A stretch of 64,000 nt of DNA from Verrucomicrobiota bacterium. GTDB lineage: Bacteria > Verrucomicrobiota > Kiritimatiellia > CAIQIC01 > JAGNIJ01. The translations under genes were made by a program, and so were the position numbers. The notes beneath the pieces are model-generated. The model saw only the letters and a list, made by a program, of their open reading frames with translations, was not told where the DNA came from and did not search any database. The DNA lies in NCBI GenBank assembly GCA_022710725.1, contig JAKLGK010000006.1, positions 124,001-188,000 of the forward strand, in the 5' to 3' direction. Shown piece by piece: positions 26,729 to 35,072 of this stretch (position 1 is the first letter of the stretch; each line of letters starts with the position of its first letter).

Positions 26729-27841
26729 ATGCCCGGCCCGTTCCAGGTGATGTTCGTCACGCCCGCCTTCGTCTACGGCGGGCTGGAGCGGGTTATCCTC
26801 GACCTGGTCAAGGCGCTGGATCGCGAACGGTTCCGGCCGATGATCTGCTCCCTCTATCCGCCCGCGCCCGGCATGAAGCCCCGGCTCGATGCGGCGGGCG
26901 TTCCGTTTTTCGCCTTCGACAAGGGCGACGGGGTCAACCTCCGCCTGGTGGGACAACTGGCGCGCCTCTTCCGGCGCGAGCGCGTGGACCTGGTCAACGC
27001 GCACGACATCGGCGCGACGTTCTACGCGGGACCCGCGGCCCGGCTGGCGGGCATCCGGCGCGTGGTGCACACCGATCACAGCCAGGTGCTCGGCCTGCGC
27101 CGGCGGCTGGGCCTGTTCGGCGCCGTCCTGCGCCACACCGCGGCGCGCGCCACGACGGTCTCCGAGCACCTGCGTCGATTCCTCGTGGAGAAACTGCATT
27201 ACCCGGCCGCGCGCGCGCAGGTCATTCCGAACGGCATGGACCTGTCCGCCTACGAGAAGTCGGAGCCCGGCCTCCGCCCGGAATTCGGATTCGGCCCGGC
27301 CGACAAGGTCATCGGCGCGTGCGGCCGTCTGACGGAGCAGAAGGGCATGCTTCACCTCCTGCGCGCCCTGCCCGGCCTGCTGAAAACGCAGCCGGCGGCC
27401 CGCCTGCTGATCGTCGGTGACGGCCCGCAGCGGGCGGACCTGGCGGCCGAGGCGGCGAGGCTTGGGGTGGGGGATCGCGTCACGTTGACCGGGAACCGCG
27501 ATGACCTGCCGGGGTTGATGCGGACCATGGACGTCTTCGCGCTGCCTTCGCTGTGGGAAGGCCAGCCCCTGGTCCTCCTCGAGGCCATGGCGGCGGGCGT
27601 GCCGATCGTCGCGACCGATGTCGGCGGCGATGCGGAGGTGGTCGGCGGCGGCAAGTACGGCGCGCTCATCCCGCCCGCGGACGAGGCCGCGCTGACGGAA
27701 GCCCTGCGGCAGGCGCTGGAACAACCGGAGCCCGCGCGTCGGCGCGCCGAGCAGGCCCGCGCGCACGTGTTCGCCGATCGCACGCACACCGCCATGGCGC
27801 GGCAGTATGAAAGCCTCTTTGAAAATTTGCTTTCCCATTAA
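26729..27841 (+). CDS. Glycosyltransferase, GT4 family
   Basis: The 370-residue protein has two Rossmann-like halves. The N-terminal half has GGLERVILDLVKAL. The C-terminal half has GRLTEQKGMLHLLRAL and the nucleotide-sugar loop LPSLWEGQPLVLLEAMAAG with the E-x7-E pattern, then VPIVATDVGG. It is a retaining GT4 transferase, probably cytoplasmic, building surface glycan or exopolysaccharide. The acceptor is unknown. It lies 9 bases after gdhA and 33 before another transferase. Confidence 0.9.
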   Translation: MPGPFQVMFVTPAFVYGGLERVILDLVKALDRERFRPMICSLYPPAPGMKPRLDAAGVPFFAFDKGDGVNLRLVGQLARLFRRERVDLVNAHDIGATFYAGPAARLAGIRRVVHTDHSQVLGLRRRLGLFGAVLRHTAARATTVSEHLRRFLVEKLHYPAARAQVIPNGMDLSAYEKSEPGLRPEFGFGPADKVIGACGRLTEQKGMLHLLRALPGLLKTQPAARLLIVGDGPQRADLAAEAARLGVGDRVTLTGNRDDLPGLMRTMDVFALPSLWEGQPLVLLEAMAAGVPIVATDVGGDAEVVGGGKYGALIPPADEAALTEALRQALEQPEPARRRAEQARAHVFADRTHTAMARQYESLFENLLSH

Positions 27842-27874
27842 GGAACTAGTGAATAGCTCCCTGAATCCTTCCCC

Positions 27875-28858
27875 ATGCGCCTCCTGACCAACATGGCCTT
27901 CTGGCAATGCCCGTACTGGACGGAGCGCGTGGACTGCCTCTACGACCTGGCCGGCGCGAAGGCGGATCCGGCCTTTATGCCGTTCTGGAAAGAAGCCTGG
28001 CGGCTGTTCCGGAAGAGCCGGGCCTACGATGCCGTGCTGACGATGGAGTCCCGCACCTCGCTGGCCTACGGGTGGCTGTGCTCCGTGGCCGGCCGCCCCT
28101 CGAAGCAGATCATGACCGAGGTGTTCATTGACCAGCCCCGGCCCGCGAGCCTTTTCTGGCGGCTGAAGACCGCGCTCTTCCGCTGGATCGCGCGGCGGGG
28201 GGTCGGCGCGCTCGTCTTGAGCTCCGCGGAGTTGGAAACCGTGTCGGAGCGATTCGGCCTGCCGAGGAAAAAGCTGCGCTTCATTCCCCTGCAATGCACC
28301 ATCGAGCAACCCCGCGAGGCGCCGGCCGACGAGGGGTTCGTGCTTTCCGCCGGCCGCTCGCTGCGCGATTACGGAACGGTGATCCGCGCCGCGGCGGGGA
28401 TCCGGGCGCCCGTGCTTATCCTGTGCGGGCCGGCCGACGACATCCCCGCAGGCCCGGCCAGCGTTACGGTCGAGCGAGAGGCGACCCGCGAACGCTACAT
28501 GGACGCGCTGGCCCGGTGCTCCGTCGTGGCCCTGGCGCTGCAGGATACGCTGCGGCCGACGGGGCAGGTGGTCATGCTGGAAGCCATGGGGCTGGGCAAG
28601 CCGGTGGTCGTTACGCGCCATGCCGGGACGGTGGACTATATCCGGGACGGAGAGAACGGGTTCCTGGTCGAGCCGGGCGACGCGGAAGGCCTGGCGCGCA
28701 AGGTCCGCATGCTGCTGGACGATCCGGCGCTGCGGCGGCGCATCGGCCGGCAGGCCTTGGCCGACGTGATGGAGAAATACAGTCTCGAGGCCCACGCGAA
28801 GGCCCGGCTTCAGGCGATCTCCGAGCTCCTGTCGGCCGCCAGTTCCGAGACCACGTAA
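27875..28858 (+). CDS. Glycosyltransferase, GT4-like
   Basis: The 327-residue protein has a divergent N-terminal half (MRLLTNMAFWQCPYWTERVD). Its clear GT4 C-terminal half has GRSLRDYGTVIRAA, then TGQVVMLEAMGLGKPVVVT, and finally DGENGFLVEPGD. It likely works with the preceding transferase on the same glycan. Its last 49 bases overlap the convergent GT39 gene. Confidence 0.85.
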   Translation: MRLLTNMAFWQCPYWTERVDCLYDLAGAKADPAFMPFWKEAWRLFRKSRAYDAVLTMESRTSLAYGWLCSVAGRPSKQIMTEVFIDQPRPASLFWRLKTALFRWIARRGVGALVLSSAELETVSERFGLPRKKLRFIPLQCTIEQPREAPADEGFVLSAGRSLRDYGTVIRAAAGIRAPVLILCGPADDIPAGPASVTVEREATRERYMDALARCSVVALALQDTLRPTGQVVMLEAMGLGKPVVVTRHAGTVDYIRDGENGFLVEPGDAEGLARKVRMLLDDPALRRRIGRQALADVMEKYSLEAHAKARLQAISELLSAASSETT

Positions 28859-30225
28859 AGGATCAGCATCGGCACGACCGGCAGGTGATGCCGCGCGCCG
28901 CCCTCGTAGAAGCTGTAGATCACCCATTTCGACAGGACCAGGATCGCCGTCGCCAGCTCGACGGGCGTGGCCGGGCGACGCCGGATCAGGGCCCGCGCCG
29001 CGACGAAGGCCCAGAGCCATACCAGCGTTCCCCATCCGACCTGCGCGATGAACCGGAAGGCCGGATCGAGCGGACCCAGCGGGGCGCCGCCGCGGTTGAT
29101 CAACTCGACGTAGCTGGTCTCCGTGCCCCACGTGTGGAGCAGCTTGCGCCCGGCCAGTCGGATGAACTGTCCCGGGTGGAAGAGGATGAAGGCCTTCGCC
29201 TGGTCCCGGCAGTAGCGCATGTGCCGGAGCATTTCCTCCGGCGTTTCGATGCGCGTCATGTCGGGCAGGGCGCTGTAGAGGCCGTCGGAATCCGGGTTGT
29301 TGGCGCTCCAGAGGACCAGCGGGCCGGAGGTGCAGACGAGGACCGGTTCGCCGAGCACCTGCCGGTTCCGCCACGCCCATGGCGCGATGACGATGAGCAA
29401 CCCGAGGATGAACGCGAGCCACGCGGCCCACACGCGGCGTTGGAAGAACGACCGGGCGGACAGCAGCCAGAACGCGAGGGCCTGGGCGGGCGCGACCAGG
29501 AGGACGGCTTTCGTCAGCGCGCCGAAGCCCGCGGCCAGTCCGCCCGCGAAGCCCGCGCCGGCGCCGCCTCCTCGGGCGACGGCGAGCCAACGGCCGGCCA
29601 TCAGCAGGATCATCAGCGTGTAGAGATAGAAGTAGTACGGGGTGACCAGCGCGTAGAGGATCATAGAGGGGTAGTACGCCATGGCCAGCGTGGCGGCCCG
29701 CGCGGGCAGCGGGGGCAGGGCGCGGCGGGCGATGGCGTGCAGCGCGAGGATCATGCCGAGAAACAGGGGAATCTGGCCCAGTTGCGCCACGAGCGGCGAC
29801 GCGCCGAATATTTTGAACAGCAGGGCATAGTACCAGATTTGCCCAGGGGCGTAGTAGGTGAGGGCCGACATCTCGCCCGTGCGGGCCAGGCGCTCGGCTT
29901 CCTGAAGCACGAAGAGTCCGTCGAATGCCGGATCGGGCCGCAACCAGAGGACCAGTGCCGCCTGAAGCAGCGCAGGAATTCCGAGGACCAGGGCGAGAAA
30001 CCGGCGCGGCGGGAGGCTGGGCAGGCGGGTTTTTCGGAAGAGAAGCAGTCCCGCGACGGCCGCGGCAACGGACAGCGGAAGCCATCCGCTCGGACGACCC
30101 TTATACAGGGGAAAGGCCAGCAGCATGGCGAGCACGGCCGGGCCGGCGAGGCGGAAAATCGCAAGCAGGATGGAAAGCAGCGAATCCCCTGGGCGCACGG
30201 CCGGGCTGGAATCCTGCGTGGTCAT
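28810..30225 (-). CDS. Membrane glycosyltransferase, GT39/PMT (ArnT-like) family
   Basis: The 471-residue protein has about 10-11 membrane helices. The first luminal loop carries DPAFDGLFVLQEAERLARTG, which fits the acidic catalytic site of polyprenyl-phosphate-dependent GT39 enzymes. AYYPSMILYALVTPYYF and NPDSDGLYSA are further family-style segments. It would transfer a sugar from a lipid carrier on the outer face of the inner membrane. The start is the ATG at 30225; an upstream TTG gives only 13 more residues. The 3' end overlaps the gene at 27875-28858. Confidence 0.82.
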   Translation of the reverse strand: MTTQDSSPAVRPGDSLLSILLAIFRLAGPAVLAMLLAFPLYKGRPSGWLPLSVAAAVAGLLLFRKTRLPSLPPRRFLALVLGIPALLQAALVLWLRPDPAFDGLFVLQEAERLARTGEMSALTYYAPGQIWYYALLFKIFGASPLVAQLGQIPLFLGMILALHAIARRALPPLPARAATLAMAYYPSMILYALVTPYYFYLYTLMILLMAGRWLAVARGGGAGAGFAGGLAAGFGALTKAVLLVAPAQALAFWLLSARSFFQRRVWAAWLAFILGLLIVIAPWAWRNRQVLGEPVLVCTSGPLVLWSANNPDSDGLYSALPDMTRIETPEEMLRHMRYCRDQAKAFILFHPGQFIRLAGRKLLHTWGTETSYVELINRGGAPLGPLDPAFRFIAQVGWGTLVWLWAFVAARALIRRRPATPVELATAILVLSKWVIYSFYEGGARHHLPVVPMLILYVVSELAADRSSEIA

Positions 30226-30352
30226 GCCTGGCGGGCATAGTAGGGAAGTTGCTTCGCCGCGCAAAGAGCAATCGTTTTCCGGCTTGCAGGGCAGGGCGGG
30301 CGGGCTACATTTCCGGGCGTGTGAACGCGTGGCATCACGAGGGGGCGGTCCG

Positions 30353-31771
30353 ATGACGGCCGGCGGGGAGCCCTTCGCCGAGGGCGCGGCGGAATATGAG
30401 CTGTCGCTGGTGTGCGAACTGCGCGCGGTGAAAGAGCGGAGTCCGGCGTTCTCGACGCCCCTGCTGGTGAAAAACGCCGGCTGGTTCTGCCGCCTGCGGT
30501 GGATCGTGGTGGCGATGCTGCTTCTCTTCGGCCTGCTCGTCCGTTTCCCGCCTATCGCGAGTTTCTTCGGAGTTCCCTCCGCCGGTCACTGGCCGTGGGC
30601 CTGCGCGGCGGTGCTGGGGATCGGCAACGTCGTGTTTCTCTGGCATGGCGGGCGCGCGGCGCGGGAGGGCCGCCGCCGCCTGGTGGCCGCGAACCTCTGG
30701 GCGCAGATCCTGCTCGACCTGGTCATCCTCACGCTGGTCGTCCAATTCCTCGGCGGGGCGCGGAGCGCGTTCGCGTTCGCCTATCTCTTTCACATTGTCC
30801 TGGCATGCATCTTCCTGCCGCGCCTGCAGAGCCTGCTGGTGACGCTGCTCGCCTGCCTGCTGTACCTGGCGGGCACGGCCGGCGCCCAGGCGGGCCTGTT
30901 CGGCGGCGGGCTGGTGGATGCTGCGCCGGGGCGGGTCGGCCTGGCCGTGGTCGTGACGGCGGGGATCTGGCTGGTCGTATGGTACCTGACCTCGCAGATC
31001 ACCGAGACCGTCCGCGCCCGGGACCTGGAACTGTCGCGGACGAACGAGCGGCTCCTGCGGGCGCAGGAGGAGCGTACGCGGCACATGCTGGCCACCACCC
31101 ACCAGCTCAAGGCGCCGTTCGCCGCGATCCAGGCGAACACGCAGCTCATGCTGGACGGCTACTGCGGGGAACTGCCCGCCGAGGCCCGCGACGTGGCGCA
31201 GCGTATCTCCGCGCGCTGCCGCCGGCTGACCCGGGACATCCAGGATATGCTGCAGTTGGCCAACCTCCGGTCCGAGGGCCAGAAGCCGCCGGCGCCGCAG
31301 GAGGTGGATCTCCAGGAGGCGTGGCGGTACGTCATTCACCAGCTGGAGCCGCTGGCGTCCGAGCGCGAGGTGCGCCTGGACATCGCGCTGGTCCCGGCCC
31401 GGGTTCCCGGGATCCCCGATCACCTGAAAATGCTGTTTATCAACCTGCTGTCGAACGCTATTATGTATTCCCGGCGCGGGGGGCGCGTGCGGGTGGAGGC
31501 GGGAACTCTCGCTGGCGGCGGGGCGCGCGTGCGGGTGGCGGACGAGGGCATCGGCATCGCGCCCGAAAAGCTGCCGCGCATATTCGACGAGTACTACCGG
31601 ACGGAGGAAGCCGTGCAGTTCAACAAGGAGTCCTCGGGACTGGGATTGGCCATCGTGCGGCACGTCGCGCGGGAGCACGGCCTCCGCCTGAAGGTGGCCA
31701 GCCGGCCGGATCACGGCACGGCGTTTACTTTGGACTTTCCTTCCGTCGCGCAATCGCCGAAAAGAAACTAG
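30353..31771 (+). CDS. Membrane sensor histidine kinase
   Basis: The 472-residue protein has five or six membrane helices between about 45 and 215 with only short loops, so it probably senses within the membrane or cell. The HisKA domain has His250 in THQLKAPFAAI; KAPF replaces the usual RTPL, as in a known minority of kinases. The ATPase domain has NLLSNAIMY, DEGIGIAP and SSGLGLAI. The start at 30353 has GAGGGGGCGG upstream. A receiver gene follows 21 bases later and is the likely partner. Confidence 0.9.
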   Translation: MTAGGEPFAEGAAEYELSLVCELRAVKERSPAFSTPLLVKNAGWFCRLRWIVVAMLLLFGLLVRFPPIASFFGVPSAGHWPWACAAVLGIGNVVFLWHGGRAAREGRRRLVAANLWAQILLDLVILTLVVQFLGGARSAFAFAYLFHIVLACIFLPRLQSLLVTLLACLLYLAGTAGAQAGLFGGGLVDAAPGRVGLAVVVTAGIWLVVWYLTSQITETVRARDLELSRTNERLLRAQEERTRHMLATTHQLKAPFAAIQANTQLMLDGYCGELPAEARDVAQRISARCRRLTRDIQDMLQLANLRSEGQKPPAPQEVDLQEAWRYVIHQLEPLASEREVRLDIALVPARVPGIPDHLKMLFINLLSNAIMYSRRGGRVRVEAGTLAGGGARVRVADEGIGIAPEKLPRIFDEYYRTEEAVQFNKESSGLGLAIVRHVAREHGLRLKVASRPDHGTAFTLDFPSVAQSPKRN

Positions 31772-31792
31772 GAAACGGGATAGGAGACTCCG

Positions 31793-32182
31793 ATGGCCTA
31801 CATACTGATCGTGGACGACGACGAGGATTTCGCGGCCGCTTCGGCGGCGGCTCTCCGCAAGGCGGGGCACGAGGTGAAGGTGGAGACGCGCGCCAGCCGC
31901 GCCCTGCAGGTCCTCGAAGCGCGGCCGCCGGACCTGGCGGTCCTCGACGTCATGTTCCCGGAGAACGAGTCCGCCGGGTTCGATCTGGCCCGGCAGATGC
32001 GTCAGCATCCCGCCCTGAAGGCCACGCCGATCCTGATGCTGACGGCCATCAACATGAAGTTCCCGCTCGGTTTCGGTTCGGCGGACAAGGACGAGGAGTG
32101 GCTGCCCGTGACCGATTTCGTCGAGAAGCCGGTGGATTTCGACGTCCTGTGCCGCAAGGTGGCCGCCCTGCTGGCCACGTAG
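31793..32182 (+). CDS. Response regulator receiver protein
   Basis: The 129-residue receiver has D8-D9-D10, phosphoacceptor D52 (LAVLDVMFPENESAG), Thr in MLTAIN and Lys in FVEKPVDF. A longer-than-usual loop (NMKFPLGFGSADKDEEWLPV) precedes the Lys, typical of the receiver class that follows such kinases. It has no output domain. The gene ends 154 bases before the arsR operator. Confidence 0.9.
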   Translation: MAYILIVDDDEDFAAASAAALRKAGHEVKVETRASRALQVLEARPPDLAVLDVMFPENESAGFDLARQMRQHPALKATPILMLTAINMKFPLGFGSADKDEEWLPVTDFVEKPVDFDVLCRKVAALLAT

Positions 32183-32335
32183 TTGCTGAAGCGCGGCCTG
32201 TCCGAAAAACCCGGCGCGCCGGGCGCCCGCGGGGCTTGGGCTTGATCCTTCCGCCCGCGGCCGCGTGAGCCCGTCCGCGTGCCCCTGCCTCGAGTGTCCC
32301 GCTCCATGCTGGCCGACGGTTCCGCGAAGCTCTTG

Positions 32336-32361
32336 ACCTTATGCGCATATGCGCATAAGGT
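32336..32361. promoter_or_regulatory. 26-bp perfect palindrome, arsR operator
   Basis: The half-site ACCTTATGCGCAT is followed by its exact complement. TTGACC (32333-32338) just overlaps its left end and could be a -35 box, so a bound repressor would block the promoter. The arsR start codon is 8 bases downstream. ArsR/SmtB repressors bind such AT-flanked inverted repeats. Confidence 0.75.
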
Positions 32362-32368
32362 AGGTGTC

Positions 32369-32686
32369 ATGAACTACCGGCAAGCCAAGACAAGAGCGGA
32401 AATCCTGAAGGCCATGGCGCATCCCGTGCGCGTGCTGATCGCGGACACGTTGACGCGGGGCGACCAGTGCGTCCGCGAACTGAACCGCCTGGCGCGGATC
32501 AACCAGTCCAATGTCTCCCGTCACCTGGCGGTGCTCAAGAAGGCCGGGATCATCTCCGACCGGCGCATCGGCATGAAGGTGCTCTACCACCTCGAAACGC
32601 CGTGCATTCTGAGGGCGTTCGACTGCGCCGCGGAGGTGGTCCAGGCGGATGCCCGGCGGCGGAGCCAGTACTTGAAAGCGGTGTGA
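32369..32686 (+). CDS. arsR: ArsR/SmtB-family arsenic-responsive repressor
   Basis: The 105-residue winged-helix protein has AMAHPVRVLIADTL, the recognition helix NQSNVSRHLAVLKKAGII and the wing RRIGMKVLYHLETPCIL. Cys residues occur in DQCVREL near helix 3, in TPCILRAFDC near the C-terminus, and nowhere in a classic ELCVCDL box. It may therefore sense As(III) with a different site (for example the C-terminal CxxxxxxC pair). It is the first gene of the arsenic run, with the palindrome directly upstream. The start at 32369 follows AAGGTAGG. Confidence 0.9.
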   Translation: MNYRQAKTRAEILKAMAHPVRVLIADTLTRGDQCVRELNRLARINQSNVSRHLAVLKKAGIISDRRIGMKVLYHLETPCILRAFDCAAEVVQADARRRSQYLKAV

Positions 32687-32687
32687 G

Positions 32688-34067
32688 GTGGGCCGGGAGC
32701 GGAAGATAGCCCTCGGGCTGGCGGCCGGCTTCCTCGCGGCGTACTTCCTGCCGGTCGAGGCCGCCCGGTTCCAGGGCGCCGTGACCGAATCGCTGCGGCT
32801 CGTGCGCTGGTACGCCCGGGAGCATGTCCTGCTATGCCTCGTGCCCGCCTTCTTCATCGCCGGCGCCATCGGCGTGTTTGTCCGGCAGGACGCCGTGATG
32901 AAATACTTCGGGCCGAAGGCGCACAAGGCGCTGGCCTACGGCGTGGCCTCGGTGTCCGGCACGATCCTCGCCGTATGCTCCTGCACCGTGCTTCCCCTCT
33001 TCGGCGGCATCTACCTGCGCGGCGCGGGACTCGGCCCGGCGATCGCGTTCCTCTACTCCGGCCCGGCGATCAACGTCCTGGCGATCGTGCTGACGGCCCG
33101 CGTGCTGGGCTGGCAACTCGGGCTGGCGCGGTCGGTCGGCGCCGTTTCGTTCAGCGTGGTTATCGGATTGCTGATGCATCTGATCTTTCTCAAGGAAGAG
33201 CGCGCCAAGGCCGCGCAGGTTCAGGACGTGTACATGGGCGATGACGACGGCAAGGACCATCCGCTCTGGCAGGTCGCGCTCTACTTCCTCTCGATGGTCG
33301 GCATCCTCGTCTTCGCGAACTGGGGCAAGCCGATGGAGCCGGCCGGCGTCTGGTTCGCGATCTACAAGACCAAGTGGATCGTCACGGCGCTCTTCGCCGT
33401 TCTGCTGGGTCTCTGCCTCTGGCGGTTCTTCAGGGTGCGGCTTGCCTATATCGCGCTGGCGGCCGTTCCGCCCCTCCTATTGGCAGGGGCCTTCCCCGGC
33501 CATCCCGTGGTCGCCTTCGCGGCGGGCTCGGCCGGATTGACCGTGCTGACGTTTGTCGGCGGAGCTGATCTCAAGGACTGGCGCGACCAGACGTGGGGCT
33601 TCGCGAAGCAGATTCTGCCCCTGCTGTTCATGGGTGTGCTGGCCGCGGGCTTCTTCCTCGGCAGTCCGGGATCCAAAGACGCGGGCATTGTGCCGAATGT
33701 CTGGATTCAAGCACTGGTTGGGGATTCGCCGTCATCCCTCCTTTCAATCTTTGGAAAACCAGAGGGCACGCACATCCAATGGTTGGAAACGATCTGGCCG
33801 CTCTGGACCAACCTCTTCGCCTCGATCACCGGCGCGCTGATGTACTTCGCCACGCTGACCGAGGTTCCGATCCTGCGCGGCCTGCTCGACAGCGGCATGG
33901 GGCAGGGGCCGGCCCTGGCGCTCCTGCTTGCCGGGCCAGCGCTTTCGCTGCCGAGTATGTTGGTGATCAACTCCATTCTCGGTCCACGGAAGACGTTGAC
34001 ATTCGTCGGCCTGGTGGTGGCCATGGCGACGATCACCGGGATGATTTTCGGCGGGCTTGTTACATAG
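32688..34067 (+). CDS. arsP: ArsP-type organoarsenical efflux permease with an in-frame repeat insertion
   Basis: The 459-residue DUF318 permease has ten or so membrane helices and the paired signatures CSCTVLPLFGGIY (Cys97, Cys99) with LYSGPAINVL, and later TLTEVPI with LAGPALSLPSMLVI. ArsP proteins export trivalent organoarsenicals such as MAs(III). The start is a GTG one base after the arsR stop. Residues about 352-367 (FGKPEGTHIQWLE and neighbours) are an extra segment just before the last conserved block WTNLFASITGALMYFATLTE. Its DNA matches the palindromic repeat seen at 56266-56314. The frame stays open, so the protein may still work. Confidence 0.88.
   Translation: MGRERKIALGLAAGFLAAYFLPVEAARFQGAVTESLRLVRWYAREHVLLCLVPAFFIAGAIGVFVRQDAVMKYFGPKAHKALAYGVASVSGTILAVCSCTVLPLFGGIYLRGAGLGPAIAFLYSGPAINVLAIVLTARVLGWQLGLARSVGAVSFSVVIGLLMHLIFLKEERAKAAQVQDVYMGDDDGKDHPLWQVALYFLSMVGILVFANWGKPMEPAGVWFAIYKTKWIVTALFAVLLGLCLWRFFRVRLAYIALAAVPPLLLAGAFPGHPVVAFAAGSAGLTVLTFVGGADLKDWRDQTWGFAKQILPLLFMGVLAAGFFLGSPGSKDAGIVPNVWIQALVGDSPSSLLSIFGKPEGTHIQWLETIWPLWTNLFASITGALMYFATLTEVPILRGLLDSGMGQGPALALLLAGPALSLPSMLVINSILGPRKTLTFVGLVVAMATITGMIFGGLVT
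33742..33789. repeat. Degenerate copy of the paired TTCCAAT-ATTGGAA repeat inside arsP
   Basis: CAATCTTTGGAAAACC (33745-33760) and CCAATGGTTGGAAA (33776-33789) align with the two palindromes of the intergenic element at 56266-56314. The two halves start exactly 32 bases apart in both copies. Confidence 0.65.
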
Positions 34068-34076
34068 GAGACCGGC

Positions 34077-34310
34077 ATGAAGAAGATTCAGATTCTCGGC
34101 ACGGGCTGTCCGAAGTGCAAACTGCTCGCGGCCAACGCGGCGGATGCCGTGAAGGCCCTGGCCATCGAAGCGCAGATCGAGAAGGTCGAAAAAATAGGGG
34201 AGATCATGAAGTTCGGCGTGATGACCACGCCGGCCCTTGTCGTGGATGGCGTGGTGAAAAGCGCCGGCAAGGTGTTGAGCGCGGACGATATCAAGAAGCA
34301 TTTGGCCTAG
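34077..34310 (+). CDS. Small thioredoxin-like redox protein (TM0996/ArsE type)
   Basis: The 77-residue protein MKKIQILGTGCPKCKLLAAN has the active-site pair Cys11-Cys14 and the cis-Pro loop MTTPALVVDG. This is the small glutaredoxin-like family found with ArsP permeases in many arsenic operons. In Shewanella the arsEFG genes act together, and this gene may play the ArsE part, but I am not certain of that equivalence. It lies 9 bases after arsP and is cytoplasmic. Confidence 0.88.
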   Translation: MKKIQILGTGCPKCKLLAANAADAVKALAIEAQIEKVEKIGEIMKFGVMTTPALVVDGVVKSAGKVLSADDIKKHLA

Positions 34311-34319
34311 GAGACGGTC

Positions 34320-34469
34320 ATGACCGAGAAACAAGCAGGCGCTTGTGGAGGAGCGCCCAAACTGATCTTCCCCTGTTCCGGAGGGGCGGATGTCGGCGCC
34401 TTGGCGGACCAGGCCGCCCGACGATTAACGAGGGATGGATTCGGCACGATGTACTGCCTGGCCGGCTGA
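34320..34469 (+). pseudogene. Truncated DGC-domain (putative zinc-binding) protein
   Basis: The 49-residue frame MTEKQAGACGGAPKLIFPCS, followed by GGADVGALADQAARRL and MYCLAG, matches the first third of the roughly 120-residue DGC family (PF08859), which is common in arsenic operons. The family continues with an IGGRVSG-like segment and the DGCPxDCA motif, but here TGA follows directly after CLAG. None of the three downstream frames shows the missing part. The metal-binding DGC motif is therefore absent. It keeps its spacing and GGAGACGGTC ribosome site. It is either a remnant or a minimal protein; a remnant is more likely. Confidence 0.7.
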
Positions 34470-34481
34470 TGTGGTCGCCCC

Positions 34482-34628
34482 ATGGTAAAGGTTTATACGA
34501 CACCGCCGCCGGCCTGTTCGTGCCGGGGTGAAGAGGGCAATGACCTTGTACCGTTGCTGGTGGTCGCAGTTCTCTTGATCGGCGCGCGACTTGTGAATGG
34601 ATGGCTGAAGAAGAAAGGAAGGCGTCAC
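34482..34628 (+). other. Short open segment in frame with the downstream thioredoxin; possible N-terminal extension
   Basis: An ATG at 34482 opens 49 codons (MVKVYTTPPPACSCRGEEG, then a membrane-like helix LVPLLVVAVLLIGARL and KKKGRR). These run without a stop into the thioredoxin gene at 34629. No ribosome site precedes the ATG, while AGGAAGG precedes the GTG at 34629, so separate translation of the thioredoxin is favoured. The VKVYTTP opening resembles a glutaredoxin start, so this may be another operon remnant. Confidence 0.4.
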
Positions 34629-35072
34629 GTGAAAAATTTGAAGCAGGTGGTGATCGTGGGCGCCCTGGTTGCTGCCGTGGGCGGAGTATTCGCCCTGAAA
34701 CAGCGGCAGTCGAGACCTGTCGTTGCGTCCGCCGAGGTGGAGGCGTCGGCTGCCGCGGCCAGCGAAAGGCCCGCGCCGCTCCCTCGCCTCGTCGATCTCG
34801 GCGCGGATAAGTGCGTTCCCTGCAAGGCGATGGCGCCTATCCTGGAGGAGCTGAAAAAGACCTATGCCGGTCAGTTACAGGTGGACTTTATTGATGTTTG
34901 GAAAAATCCCGGGGCGGGCGACCAGTACGGTCTGCGTGTAATTCCAACGCAGATTTTCTTCTCCGCCGACGGCAAGGAGTTGTTCCGGCATGAAGGCTTC
35001 TTCTCGCGGGAGGATATTCTCGCGAAGTGGGCGGAATTCGGGGTCGCGTTCAGCGACACGGGGGCGCCGTAA
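34629..35072 (+). CDS. Membrane-anchored periplasmic thioredoxin
   Basis: The 147-residue protein starts at GTG 34629 (AGGAAGG upstream), with one N-terminal helix (VVIVGALVAAVGGVFAL), an Ala/Ser-rich linker and a thioredoxin domain with active site CVPC (Cys62-Cys65) and the cis-Pro loop RVIPTQIFF. The domain should face the periplasm. Its stop overlaps the ATG of the CcdA-like ArsG gene by one base (TAATG), so the two probably form an electron relay, as CcdA-like proteins hand electrons to such thioredoxins. Confidence 0.85.
   Translation: MKNLKQVVIVGALVAAVGGVFALKQRQSRPVVASAEVEASAAAASERPAPLPRLVDLGADKCVPCKAMAPILEELKKTYAGQLQVDFIDVWKNPGAGDQYGLRVIPTQIFFSADGKELFRHEGFFSREDILAKWAEFGVAFSDTGAP

Noticed and set aside
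28294-30240. A 648-codon plus-strand frame opposite the GT39 gene
   Set aside because: Composition is Arg/Gly/Gln-rich without domains; the minus-strand frame has proper membrane helices and family motifs.
33700-33800. arsP as a frameshifted pseudogene
   Set aside because: The frame is open across the extra segment and the conserved blocks on both sides are in the same frame.
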